From: Ceratothoa steindachneri
Taxonomy: Eukaryota; Arthropoda; Malacostraca; Isopoda; Cymothoidae
Direction of reading: 5' to 3'
Assembly: GCA_963969495.1 (NCBI GenBank)
Contig: OZ018326.1
Coordinates: 180,337,497 to 180,401,496 of the forward strand
DNA: 64,000 nucleotides
Shown here: one piece after another, positions 42,481 through 53,139 of the stretch
How positions within the stretch are numbered: position 1 is the stretch's first letter
Layout: the number at the start of each line of letters is the position of its first letter
The notes under the pieces: generated by a model
The model's input: the letters and a program-made list of their open reading frames with translations, nothing else
Databases searched by the model: none
What the model was told of the DNA's origin: nothing
Program-made: the position numbers and the translations under genes

Positions 42481-43023
42481 CAAAAAAGGAGGATTGGTGA
42501 GCTATATCCAGCGTACAACCCCTCCCCCTATTCCATCTAGAGTTTTCGGACTTTTCAGTTCTCAAACCTGGGTGGGTCAAAGAGTGATGGTTCGCACCTG
42601 TTCAACGACGCACACCGATGAGAAGTCTCCCAGGAGACGGTCGATCTCCAAAGATCGCAGCTCAAACCTGAGGAGCCAGAGCAACAGGATAGATTTCCTT
42701 ACTGGGTCTTACGACAGGACGGCCAGGATCTGAATATCTGTTGTGGCACCAGAAACGACGGGACCTGAGACTTATATTTTGCCTGGCAGCCAAGAAGGCT
42801 TTAAAGTTGGCCCGCCATAAGTAGTACAGTCTTATACAACCGAGAACGGCTAGGAGAGTTGATCAGCGTATTACACGCAGTGGACGACTTATTGGGACAA
42901 AATCGATATTCTCATTAATCGCGCCCTAACTCCCAGGACCCCTCAAGTCCTGGTCTCTTGCGGTAACTGGTCAGGTCCTGAAGCCTAGAGAGACGAGGAG
43001 TAAGCGCACCGATTCCACAGTCC
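42481..43023. other. Unassigned intron sequence
   Basis: GC-richer than the surrounding intron and possibly further LINE 5' UTR, but no block could be matched with confidence to copies A, B or D. No coding motif. Confidence 0.4.
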
Positions 43024-43293
43024 CAGGGTTGGCAAATAAAAAAATGCAGCCCTAAAAAACTGGGTTTTATTACCGCGTTTTGGAGGGAGGCTTTTCAAGT
43101 GAAATCTGAAAAAACCCCGAGTTTGAGGGGTTTTTTTTCAAAATTACAGGGTTTTTTTTCAAGAAATGAATGCTACTTATTATTTTATTCAAAATTCATA
43201 TTTATGTTTATAATTTCAACAAATATGTATCAAATTAAGATTATTTCTCTGATACTGGGCTTTTTCAAAATTGGGGGTTTTATGCCAACCCTG
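43024..43293. mobile_element. Non-autonomous hAT-like element (270 bp)
   Basis: Bounded by an 11-bp perfect terminal inverted repeat, CAGGGTTGGCA and TGCCAACCCTG, in the hAT style. The inside is AT-rich, codes for nothing and has a hairpin ccccgagtttgagggg near 43116-43132. No clear 8-bp target duplication flanks it (cacagtcc versus aactgcga). Confidence 0.65.
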
Positions 43294-43311
43294 AACTGCG
43301 ACAGTCGTCTG

Positions 43312-43680
43312 AGAGTTAAATACAACCCAGTGAGCGGGGTCTTCAATATTTTCACTCGGGCCGTGAAGACATGCAGATCATCTGGATACCGGTTGTAAGT
43401 GTAACTAGGGTACCTTTCCTACAGCCACTCGGACCGGGAGGTCGTGCTCGTCCTCCATTTGTCAGATGTAGCAGAGGTGGTAGCCACACCTTCATTACCC
43501 ACCTCCCCGCGGGTAGAGATGGGTTGAGACGATTGTCGTAGAAAAAAAAGAGGTGATCAGAGGGACAGTAGGAAGCGGCCCAACTTCTATAGGACCCAGC
43601 AAATGGTTCAAGTCACACCAATGAGTGGGGCCTTTCCTACTTGCACTCGAACCGGGAGTAGGTGCTGCTCATTCAGGGCC
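43312..43680. repeat. Two diverged copies of a short unit
   Basis: Segments 43409-43456 and 43630-43675 share cctttcctac, cactcg, accgggag and a gtgct motif, and both are preceded by a ca-tgagtgggg / ca-tgagcgggg-like block. Function unknown; probably part of a degraded repeat. Confidence 0.35.
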
Positions 43681-43681
43681 T

Positions 43682-44130
43682 GTGCGATGGATCGAGTCCA
43701 CCTTCCACAATTCACGCTCTGCTGTGGATGCGTAGAACTTTCATCTGTAGTCTAGTGTAGAGCGAACAAAGGAGATGAACCTCTGAAGCTCCCAATTTGC
43801 ACAGAGTTCATAGCAACTCCATTCAAGGATAAAGTCGTTTAGGTCTAGTTAGAAAGGGATGCAAGGGCCTTACTTGGATAAAAGACCCTCAAGGGAATGG
43901 ACTAGCCTTTCTAGTGACAAACCTAGCTCGACTACGAGCCTTCATTTCATCCTGTCTTTAAACCTATAGGTTTGAGGTCGGGGGTCCCTCGTCCTTTGGA
44001 AGGGCCCAGACTTTCCAAGGCATCCCATCCAGCCTCGGACAAGATTGAATAAGCCGAAGCCTCTATTTTGCTGCCCTCTTTTCGGGAAGCGGACTTTGAA
44101 ACCCCAAGGATTAACTTCAACAGTACCTTC
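43682..44130 (-). mobile_element. I-clade LINE scraps (ORF2 and ORF1 ends)
   Basis: Two pieces: 43682-43775 matches the RT-to-RNase H region of copy B (near 22460-22555: ggatcga-tc-accttcc, gtagtc, gagcgaacaaagga), and 43790-44130 matches the ORF1/ORF2 junction and ORF1 end (near 24880-25240). The intervening ~2 kb is deleted. Confidence 0.6.
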
Positions 44131-44221
44131 CGGGAATATGGCGGATGTGGATGCACCGGCTCTCAAAAACGCCATTATCGGAGGATCAAAAAGTGAGGTC
44201 AGATCCCTCTCGTGTTGGCCG

Positions 44222-44600
44222 TTCATGTTCGCAAAAAAAAAAATCATTTATACCAGTAATGAATGGCTAAAACGACATGTTGTGGAAGCCACATTAATCG
44301 ATTACATTCCAAGCTTTATCTCTAAAAATGCAACTTTAAGTTCAACCAGGTTGTAATGTGGCTTATCACATCTCAGATCACTTGATCACATTTTGTAAAT
44401 ATTCCTTCCATACGACTCCCATTCCCTTGATCATTAATATTTTCTTAATACTTTTGTTTTTAGAATGTGTTATTGTTACTTTTTTTTCTTTTTTTGCATA
44501 TAAATAGTTGCTTAGGGCAACACGCTGTCAGGCTTTGTAGGCCTGAAAGCTCCGAAACTTGTTCTGTTTCATACCATTAAGATTCGTTCAAAGCTTCTAT
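44222..44600 (+). pseudogene. Penelope-like element fragment: end of nuclease and 3' region
   Basis: The plus-strand peptide EWLKRHVVEATLIDYIPSF (44259-44310 region) is the C-terminus of a GIY-YIG Penelope protein, ending at TAA about 44356. About 180 bp later, gaaacttgttctgtttc (44554-44572) matches the 3' half of the hammerhead motif at 36804-36820, but the CTGANGA core and stem II are not intact. It represents a second, more truncated copy. Nothing is recognised from 44601 to 45117. Confidence 0.6.
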
Positions 44601-45117
44601 TTACATCCTATTTTTAAATTGTGGTTCTTGAGAGAATTAAAAACGTGAACACTCTGTAATGTCAAAGTCGATAGTGTTATAAATATATTTATGAGAATGA
44701 TAAAACGAATCAAATATTTGTAAAACTGTTGCGGATGACATAAAGTGTCGTCTGCTGAACAATTTTTAATTATCAGACGTTTTGAACATTTTTTTTTCTG
44801 CGTGAAAATCAATAAAATAATTGGGGTAATATTTGCTTAACATACAGCAAACGTAATTCCACCTAAGAATTTTTCAACCCCTCACACCCCGAAGAAAGAA
44901 AAAATCACACGGGGTAAAATTGGATTTCAAAGTTAAGGTTGAAATTTCTTTCTTTTTTTTAGTATGTATTGAATATTTGTAAACAAAATCAGATCTGCAA
45001 CACCATGCAATCCGATACAAATAATTATCCGTCAAAATGATCCACTTTATCTGTTTATACAGCCGGTTTGGTGCAGACATTTTTTTTTCCACCCCTTTTT
45101 AACTTTAGTGGAGCTGT

Positions 45118-45760
45118 TTTATTCTACTGATAACCCCGTGCAATTTTAACTTAAATCTTATTTCGCAGTGGTCGCTATCTCCGAAATTTCCCCAAATCTC
45201 GGTATCGCTAATACCCTCCTCCTTATTCGTTAGAACTAAATTTAATATATTATTACCCATAGTAGGTTATTTTATAACCGGGTTAAGAAAACGATCCTGC
45301 AACTTATTAAAAATTCCTCAACCTCCTGATCACTTACAAGAGCTTCCGACTCTCTATTTTTGTAATTAAATTACCAATTATACACATGATTACTTATACC
45401 AGCACGTTCTATCTCCTGCCACAATGGACACGAAACTACCATACTAAGATTGGGCGGTCTATATAATAATCTTATAAAAAGTTTATTCTTCCCCTCTTTA
45501 ACGTCTCGCCCTAATGACTGTGTTAGTATGTTTTAATTGTAGTGTTTTCACAACACTAGAGAGCATCCCTAATATAAATTATCATCCCTCCTCCTTTCTT
45601 CCTGTTCCTATCTCTATGAAACATAGCATAACCACCAATCTGGATCTCCGGTCTATAGTTCTCCGACAAATCAGGTCATGGCTGCTATCGCATTAACATC
45701 AAAATTACCTTAAAAAATTCATCTTATTTCCTATGCTAGTATATTTTTCGGCGATTAGGT
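45118..45760 (-). pseudogene. Inverted 5' segment of CR1-like LINE: endonuclease
   Basis: Minus-strand peptide pieces include GYAMFHRDRNRKKGGGMIIY, a CR1 endonuclease block, then GNNILNLVLTNKEEGISD and GDSDH, interrupted by many stops. It ends downstream within the endonuclease at 45118, where the inverted repeat ends. The adjoining plus-strand part starts upstream of this point. Confidence 0.7.
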
Positions 45761-45767
45761 CCTAACC

Positions 45768-47860
45768 AATAAGGAGTAGGGTATTAGCGATACCGAGATT
45801 TGGGGAAATTTGGGAGATAGCGACCACTGCGAAATTAGATTTAAGTTAAAATTGCACGTGGTTATCAGTAGAATAAATAAGGTTAAAATCCCAGAGTTTA
45901 GAAAAACGGATTATAGTGGTCTGAGGGGTCACCTTGAAACTTGTTTGGGGACTAACAAGTGATATCAGGTCATGAAATGTGAAGTCAATAGAAGTCATTG
46001 AGGGGTAAGATAACCTTCAGGTAGAGAGGAATTGTGGAGATCAACAATATGAATCACTTTTTAAGCAGTAAATTACCGGAAAGGATATGAATATTCCGTT
46101 CAAGGTAATTAAAACCAAGGCTATCGACCCTAAAAGGATGTCGAATAAAATTAAACATTACCTCGACATTTATAGAAATATAAAAAAAAGTGAGGGTGAA
46201 TTAAAGCAGAGATAAAATGACCTAACTCATAATATAACAAAATTTAATTAGGGTAGCAAAATGAAATTAAAGTGGCAATTAAGAGAAAGGTAGATCCCAA
46301 AGGTTTCTTTCAATTATAAAGGCCTAAAAGTAGATATAAAATAGGCCCACTTAAAACTACAGAGGGAGAGTTAGTGAGTGATAGTGACACACTGGCTAGA
46401 ATGTTAAATAAGTATTTTCTGTCAGTATTTACACTCGAAAATAATCAAATAGTATATGAGGGAGCTAGATATTCAAGGGTAATGCAGAGAAATTAGAGAA
46501 TATTTTAACTACTAAGGTGATAGTCTCAAAAGAAAATTAAATCTAGTAAAGTACTGGGACTCGAGATTTGTCCTAGGGTTTTGAAGGAATGTAACGATGT
46601 GTTAAACTAGCCTCTAGCATGTATATTCAGAAAATAGTTGGAGACTGGCATTGTATCAACGGTGACAGAAAACTAATGTGATACCTATCTTTAAAAAAGG
46701 GGATAAAACGATTATATCTAATTACCGGTCAGTGATTTTGGCATCAGTGGTGGGGAAAATGATGGAATCTGCCATAGCGAAATGTATTAGGGATCGCTTC
46801 GATCAAAATAAGTTGATTAAGTAATCTCAACACGGTTTTATTAGTCAAATCGTGTTTGATTAATTTACTGTCTTTTTATAGGAGGGTGTACAAAGGTGCA
46901 GATAGAGACGTGATTACGATATTGTTTATGTGGATTTTAATAAGACTTTCGACAAGGTGTCACACCGACGACTTTTGAATAATTAATGCGCAGGGAATTG
47001 ATGGAAGGATTTTTAGGTGGATTCAGTCATGTCCTAGTGACCGAGAGCAAAGAATTAGTATAGATGGGATTAAATTTGAGTCGTGGAATATTACCAGTGT
47101 GGTTACTCAGGAGGCGGTGGTTGTTTTTATATTAATGATCCCAACATGGATATAAGTAGCCACCTGAGCAAGTTTGCTGATTACATTAAGTTGGGTAGGA
47201 TTATATGGTCCGACTCCGATGCTGAAGTTATTGCAAGACGAATTGACTAAACTATTCCAATATTTGGAGAAATTGCAAATTAAATTTATTTAACATAAGC
47301 AAGTGTAATGTACTTAGTATAGGTAGCAGCAATCCGCTGAATAATTATAAATTGAATGGGAGAGTTTTAGGAAAATCAGAATGGGAAAGACATGTGTCCT
47401 GGTAAGTTCCGATCTCCGGCCTAGAAAGCAGTGCTTAAGTGCTAGCAATAGAGCTAAGAAGGTGTAATGGGAGGAGCATGAGAAATACGTTGGCCGATGC
47501 CATTGTGAAATTGTGCCCGACATTAGTTAGGCCTCATCTTGACTATGGGCAGCAATTTTGGTCACCATATTATAGAATGGATATTGGTTTGCTTTAGTCA
47601 ATACAAAGAAGGATGGCTAAGATTATTCATGGGTTGAGGAGTTTACTTTATGGTGAAAGGCTTAGGAGACTAAATCTACTTGCATTAGAAAGGAGAAGAG
47701 TTCGCGAGGACTTGATTGGTCTTCAATCGTTACGCTAAAAGGAGAAAAGTTCGAGGGGACTTGATTAAAGTCTTCAAGTGGGTAAAAGGCCTGGTATCGG
47801 TGTTGTTTCATTTACATTTGGTCGATTGAAAGCCTAGAGATTATGTGGAGCCAAGAAAAG
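45768..47860 (+). pseudogene. Main segment of CR1-like LINE: endonuclease end, RT
   Basis: No long ORF survives. Recognisable in three frames: GDSDHCEIRFKL-like end of the endonuclease and VKIPEFRKTDYSGLRGHLE (45800-45950); VIPIFKKGDKT and VVGKMMESAI (46680-46790); YDIVYVDFNKTFDKVSHRRL (46915-46975); catalytic box reading KFADYIKLGR (47172-47200), where FADD has changed to FADY; LVRPHLDYGQQFWSP (47525-47570) and a RRMAKIIHGLRS C-terminal block. Inactive. Confidence 0.75.
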
Positions 47861-47984
47861 GACTGCGGCAAAGGCTGCGGGCGACGTCTGGCGAAACAAA
47901 ATCGGCGCGCTTCAGAGCGCTAAAAGTAGAGAAGGAAACTGAAATAAAACTATTTAATTAAAAGGGTGAAGACCAACGCGGGCG

Positions 47985-48120
47985 TCTCGCTATAAAATTT
48001 CTTCAAAGAGGCTGGTAAATAGAGAGGTGAAGTAAAGAAAAGTGCAGATATGTGAGGGTACCAAGACAGTAGGGAATGCGCGGAAGCGCAATTCTCCTGA
48101 ATTTGCCCCCACTCCGAAAT
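47985..48120. repeat. Possible dispersed repeat R1, copy 3 (weak)
   Basis: Purine-rich block (gtaaatagagaggtgaag, then gcagatatgtgaggg) resembles the core of the repeats at 3465 and 5555. Similarity is short. The rest of 47861-49990 has no recognised gene; ORFs near 48555-48863 and 48964-49242 lack motifs. Confidence 0.3.
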
Positions 48121-49999
48121 AAAGGCAAGTCCCCTTACCAAATGAAAAGATTAAATCCTCAACGATAACCTTTTGAGAAAAAACTTTAAATGGAGGGAAA
48201 AGACAAATGACCACGAGATTGGATGAGATTGGAAAACAAATTAAACATTTTGCATACATGCAAGTAAAGTGACATATGCGACTTTACTAAATGTATTAAC
48301 ACGTTCATTTATTTAGGTAAAATTGCATTGAATTCCCATGTTAATCAAGGTAATCATTTATAAACATGATGATACGGGAGTTTATTTGCAGTGCACCTCG
48401 CATTCTAAATCATATCAACATGTATAAAGTGCAGGGTTCTCGGTCATTCAGAGATTTAATGCTAAGTGTATATATTTAGGTGCATACGACACGAGCGTAT
48501 AAATACGTACGGGTGCAAAACATAAATGCACGGATGCAATATCGAGGTGAAACATTAAATCGGGAGATGAGCAAAGATAGAAATTAAAACGTACTGCTTA
48601 AATTGTTGCCTCGTCAGCCTTAGAGAAAAGAGAGGCATAAGAACCACATCGGACATGCTTCTTTGGTCGGCCACAAGTGAGTAGTGTCTCTTGGGGGTAC
48701 GCACATGAGAGGCTCTCTTCGGAGAGGGGCTACAGGACACGCTTCCCTTGCGACCAACTTCTCTACGAATAACGGGAACAACATGGTACACAAGAGGCTT
48801 GAAACGTTGCCATTCAATAAACGAAACTAAATTACTTCTAAAAAAAGTGAAAGTAAAGTACATGTCAAGTAGTTACCTATTTTTAATGCTAAACATTAAA
48901 AATGAGTAGAGAGCAAATGCAAGGAGATGGTCACAGAGGTACAAAAGCTTAAAAAATTTAGTCATGTCATTCTGGATTCGAAACCTTCAATCAAATCGAT
49001 GGAAATATGGGTATTCGAGGGGTAAAGGGGATCAGATCTGCATTGTAAGTTTATCATTGTCTTTTTATCTTCAGGATTTACAGCCTCATCGCCATCGCGC
49101 ATCGATCCCTCCCGACCCCACCGCTCCAAGAGAAAGTGGTGCTCTCTCTAGGGCCAACTTTTGCACCTCTTCAAATCTCGCACTATCTTTTTCGCGCCAG
49201 TTTAGACTCATAAAAGGGTGGAAGAGGGTGTTAAACGTTTAAAAAAAATAGCACATCAATGGTTATTGAGGAGCTAGGGAAATTGGAGTAATACAATGGA
49301 TGCATCTTTGTCAATCGGAGAAAAAGAAGAGACACACGAGACTAATGAATATAAAAGACCGTAAGAGAGTGTATCTAAAGCCGGTAGAAAAAATCATAAA
49401 TGACTAAAAAGTCAGATTTTGAAAACACTTTTCAGGGTTCGAAAAATCAACAATATAAATATTTTAGGCAGGGTTTGACACCGATTCTTAACACCATCCG
49501 GCGCCTCTCATTGGGAATCTAAATATTAACGGATAACAACAGCATAAGGGAACCGTCGTAAAATCAAACTGGATAGAAACTACCATCCCACGACTAAGCA
49601 AACCAAATGTGGTTCAATTTCGCTCATGCTGAGTATTGATTCCACCCGACCCCCAATGACAAATCTAATTTTGTGTGATGATCATTTATAGGAATAAAAA
49701 TAGCGACCTTCCGCAACGCAAAATCCCTCGAATTTTCCTTCCTCCGCTAGAAGCAAATTTGACGCGTCAATGACAAGTACGATTAGCCCTAGATGATTTT
49801 TTTCTGTGGCAGGGATGAGTCATCGATTCACTATCATCATTTATTATTATTTACTTGAAACTAACGTGCAAAATCCAACGAGGGTAGATCTGGTAGAAAG
49901 TTTGTGAGTAGAGGTTCGTAAAGGAATTGAAGCTCAAACTCTCGAATGAGTTTTCATGCGTTCCCTTCCCGCCTCCCCATAGACATTTGTACTGCAAAT

Positions 50000-50517
50000 G
50001 CCTATCGGCCACGGATACAATGTGTAGGGTACAGAGTAAATGGAATCTATCTCCACGGCAACGATAGCAGGCTCTCAATAAGGGACACGCGGAAGACACC
50101 GGTCACCAAACGGAGACCGGTGTGGTGGATCGAGTCCACCTTCTGCAATTCACGCTCAGAGCTTCTAACGAACAGAGGAACGGTAGAAAAAGAAAGTCAG
50201 TAACTCAATCAGAACCACTTCCATGCGAACTCTCTTTAAGTACAAGTCCGGGTCGAGAGCATTAGATGACAGCCAAGGAGCACCCCCTTTATTAATGGTC
50301 AGGAAAAACCGAAAGCGGGTGGCTTCGGAATGGCGAGAGACGGGATTCAGTCTATGGAAATCGACGCTCCAGAGTTGGCATTTCGGCCGAACCAAAAGAG
50401 ATCGAAAGGTCATCTACGTACGGAGACCGTAGCGATAACATCTTCCGGCCAGCACCGAGGTGATACACCGTAGATGCTCAAAGAAAAACTGGGAGGCGTC
50501 CCGTCGGCCACATCGTG
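50000..50517 (-). mobile_element. I-clade LINE copy E, left part
   Basis: Minus-strand RT and post-RT region of ORF2: plus-strand blocks accggtgtggtggatcga (near 50116), a damaged RT frame (50413-50165) and gggaggcgtccc (50490) match copies A and B. It ends at 50517 exactly where copy D begins, and the sequence resumes at 56716. Bases 50505-50517 form one side of the target duplication around D. Confidence 0.75.
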
Positions 50518-51809
50518 CCCCATAAGGGGCACGGCGATTTGCTTTCCTGGCCGCCGGGCTGACGGGACTCTTCTCCTTTCTGACAGCCCGAGTTTTTACC
50601 CTACTTCCTCACTTTCCCTACAACCTCTCCCACAACTTTCTCTAGTTGGCCTCTAATTTCGGAGGGTAGACACCGACCAGCTTCCTCTCACCCAACTCTC
50701 CGGATCGGGGCTGAGGGGGAGGGGACAACGCCCCCCATCCCTGAGCTCCTCACTCACACCCCCTTTCTTTCTACTTTCAATCTCTATCGATTTTACGCCG
50801 AGCCTAAGGTGGAGCCGCCATGACGATGGGCTGCCAGGTCACTAGGCGGGAGGAGTGTCCTCAAATGGCGGCAGCTGCTTATACGACCCCGTATTCACCC
50901 TTCGCAGAGCGAGCTACTGCGTGGGGTAATTAGCGTATGCACCTCGTGTCACAAATAGGTTCACCATGTCCAATGATGGAAATCTGAAACAAAAAGTCTC
51001 TCCACTTCCCCTTAACCATCGTTGGAGCCGCCCCCGGGTAGCTCAACAGTAGAAAAGGAGGTTTCCCCAACCCTATACTTTCTCAGGGGACCCTCCAAAC
51101 TTCTTTTACCGGAGAGGAGACTTACTCCTCTCCCATGCCTACGGGTGCAAGGGACTCCCTCTCACCCCCTTCTTTGAGGTCACCCTACGGTGACTCACTC
51201 TTACTAGCGGCAGTCCCCCATTTACTTTCCAAGGGGGGTGCAAAGGAAGGACGCCAGCGGCACAAAATTGACCACTTCAGGTAGGAGCGGCTCGATAGGA
51301 CCCTCTAAAGTCCTGGTAGTCCTTCCCGAAGGATGCCGGTTGGACGACCCAAGATGACAAGACAAAAGGCAACTGGAATGGCATCCATTGACTTGAGGGG
51401 GGGAGGGCACATGAAGGCCCGCCCTGAGATGGACATGGTCCCTGAGGTGACCCAGTGCCAGGTGTTATGATCTTGCATAGGTTCGAACCTAAGCTCGGTG
51501 CCAAGCACTGAATCCGAGTCCGCCCCTATGAAAGGTCCTCCTCAGACGGCTCGGGCCCCCGAGTCCTAACAAGGAGAGGAGGGATCTCATCCCACGGCTG
51601 GTGCCCATGTGACAGCAAAGACCTTCTACATTTCAGAGAAGGATCTTGCTGGGGCGGGTCCATCTGGCCTAGGGGTTCCTGTCGGCTGAGGGGAGAAGCG
51701 AGTTCATTCCCCATCCTCCTCTCCTAAAAAGAAAAGAAAGAGAAAAAAACTCGGGGCTCCTCGTACTGCGCGAGAGCCACGGGCACGGACGGGGCAGAGG
51801 CCGTTTCGG

Positions 51810-53138
51810 TATGCGACCAAGCACGTCCGGCTCCGGTTCGCCCGCGGGTGGGGAGGCCCAGACTAAGACCAAAGGTGAGCAAAGCGGAGTATCGATTAGG
51901 TCGGGGCCCAGCATTCATCTGTTACCTGGCATTTTCGAGCCCGCTGGCTTCAAACGGTTCTTCGTTATTCGCTCCACTGACGGTAGGATGTTGGCTAAGG
52001 TTAACATGATCCATCAAAGGAGAGCTTTAGTTATCGTGATTGCTAGAGAGGCGAATGTGCCCCGTTTCTCGGACGGTGGCATTCTGGCAAATGCGTCGAA
52101 TCCCTCCGAGGAGGACGTCGCACTCTACCATAAAGTTGGTGAAAGGAGTGGTTTATGCGAGGGAACTCGTGGACTAATCCATACATGACATCACGTTAGA
52201 GCTGGCCAAACATGGGGCGGTCAAGGTCGAACGTGTGATTAGAAAACAGGGAGGGGCCTCGAGACCAACCCCTATGTTCTTCGTCAAGTTCGACTGTGAC
52301 AAGCTCTCTGAGTCGGTTCGTGCCAGTTGGTATCGCTACCGCGTAAATGCATTCATGCCGCTGCCGCAGATGTGCTACTACCACCACCGCTTCGGCCCTA
52401 CAAATCGTATGTGGCCAAGTGTGTCAATTGAGGAAAGTCGCACCCCGCTTCTTCGAAGCAATGTTGTGCGTTTCTCCTCTAGAAAGAAATCCTGGCCGTT
52501 CAGGCCCAGGTTCGTCTCTCACTTCGCAAGGCCAAGGATATGGTCCTGGTACGCCAGGAGGTGTTTGTGGCGTCTTATACCTCAATGTTAAAAAAAGCCA
52601 CCCTCTGCTCCTAGCCCATTCAAGCCTATGAGCAAGGTCGTTTACGCGCCCATTCGGAACCCTTCTGCAAGTTCTACCCACCCCGGGCGCTCTCCTGGTA
52701 GAGCTGGCCGCAGAACTGGATTCACACCAAGGCCCGGCTAAATACAGGGTTCCGCTTCAATCCCTCCAGCGAATCGCTAGATTCACAGGAGACACACCCC
52801 CTGAAGTTTGGCGTGAGGCTATCTACGGGGGTTTTTAAAGCTGCCTCTCGAAAGGATGACATCCTAGGGCTACACCGCGTGTCAGACTGGGTAACCCGAA
52901 GGCGGTGGATCCTCCAAAGGAGGGATCCACGGCTCCAAAGCTACCCCACCTGCCTAAGGTTTCGAGGCAGAGAGAGGAAAAGACTCGCATGGCGAGCACA
53001 ACCTGCCTCGATAAGTCAACGAAGGTGACAGCGCCTTCTCCGGCCAACAGCGCCCGGAGTTCCGCCTCCAGGAAGGGTACGGCCATTCACGTGAATGTCT
53101 TCTCTTCGAAGAGGGCCCCTGCATCTCCTGCGAGCTAG
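51810..53138 (+). pseudogene. ORF1 of LINE copy D (broken)
   Basis: Pieces in several frames: FEPAGFKRFFVIRSTDG and MIHQRRALV (51900-52030), FVKFDCDKLSESVRASWYRY (52275-52340), zinc-knuckle region damaged near 52370-52470 (first Cys pair MCYYHHRFG has Cys to His), and the Ser/Lys-rich C-terminus ending at TAG 53136-53138 just before the ORF2 frame. Region 50760-51800 holds the more diverged 5' UTR and N-terminal part. Confidence 0.7.
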
Positions 53139-53139
53139 G

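Larger units (their letters stand above)
45118..47860 (+). mobile_element. CR1-like LINE with inverted 5' part
   Basis: The 3' part (45768-47860) is on the plus strand; the 5' part (45118-45760) is on the minus strand directly upstream. The two share a 110-bp inverted repeat (45118-45227 and 45768-45877) with about four mismatches, covering the end of the endonuclease (EGISDTEIWGN then GDSDHCEIRFKL). This is the layout left by twin priming during target-primed reverse transcription. It is a different copy, and probably a different subfamily, from the element at 38590-40800. No poly(A) or target duplication was pinned down. Confidence 0.75.

Noticed and set aside
44535..44572. Second functional hammerhead ribozyme
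   Set aside because: The 3' half resembles the first motif, but no CTGANGA core with a matching stem II is present; kept only as a sign of homology.
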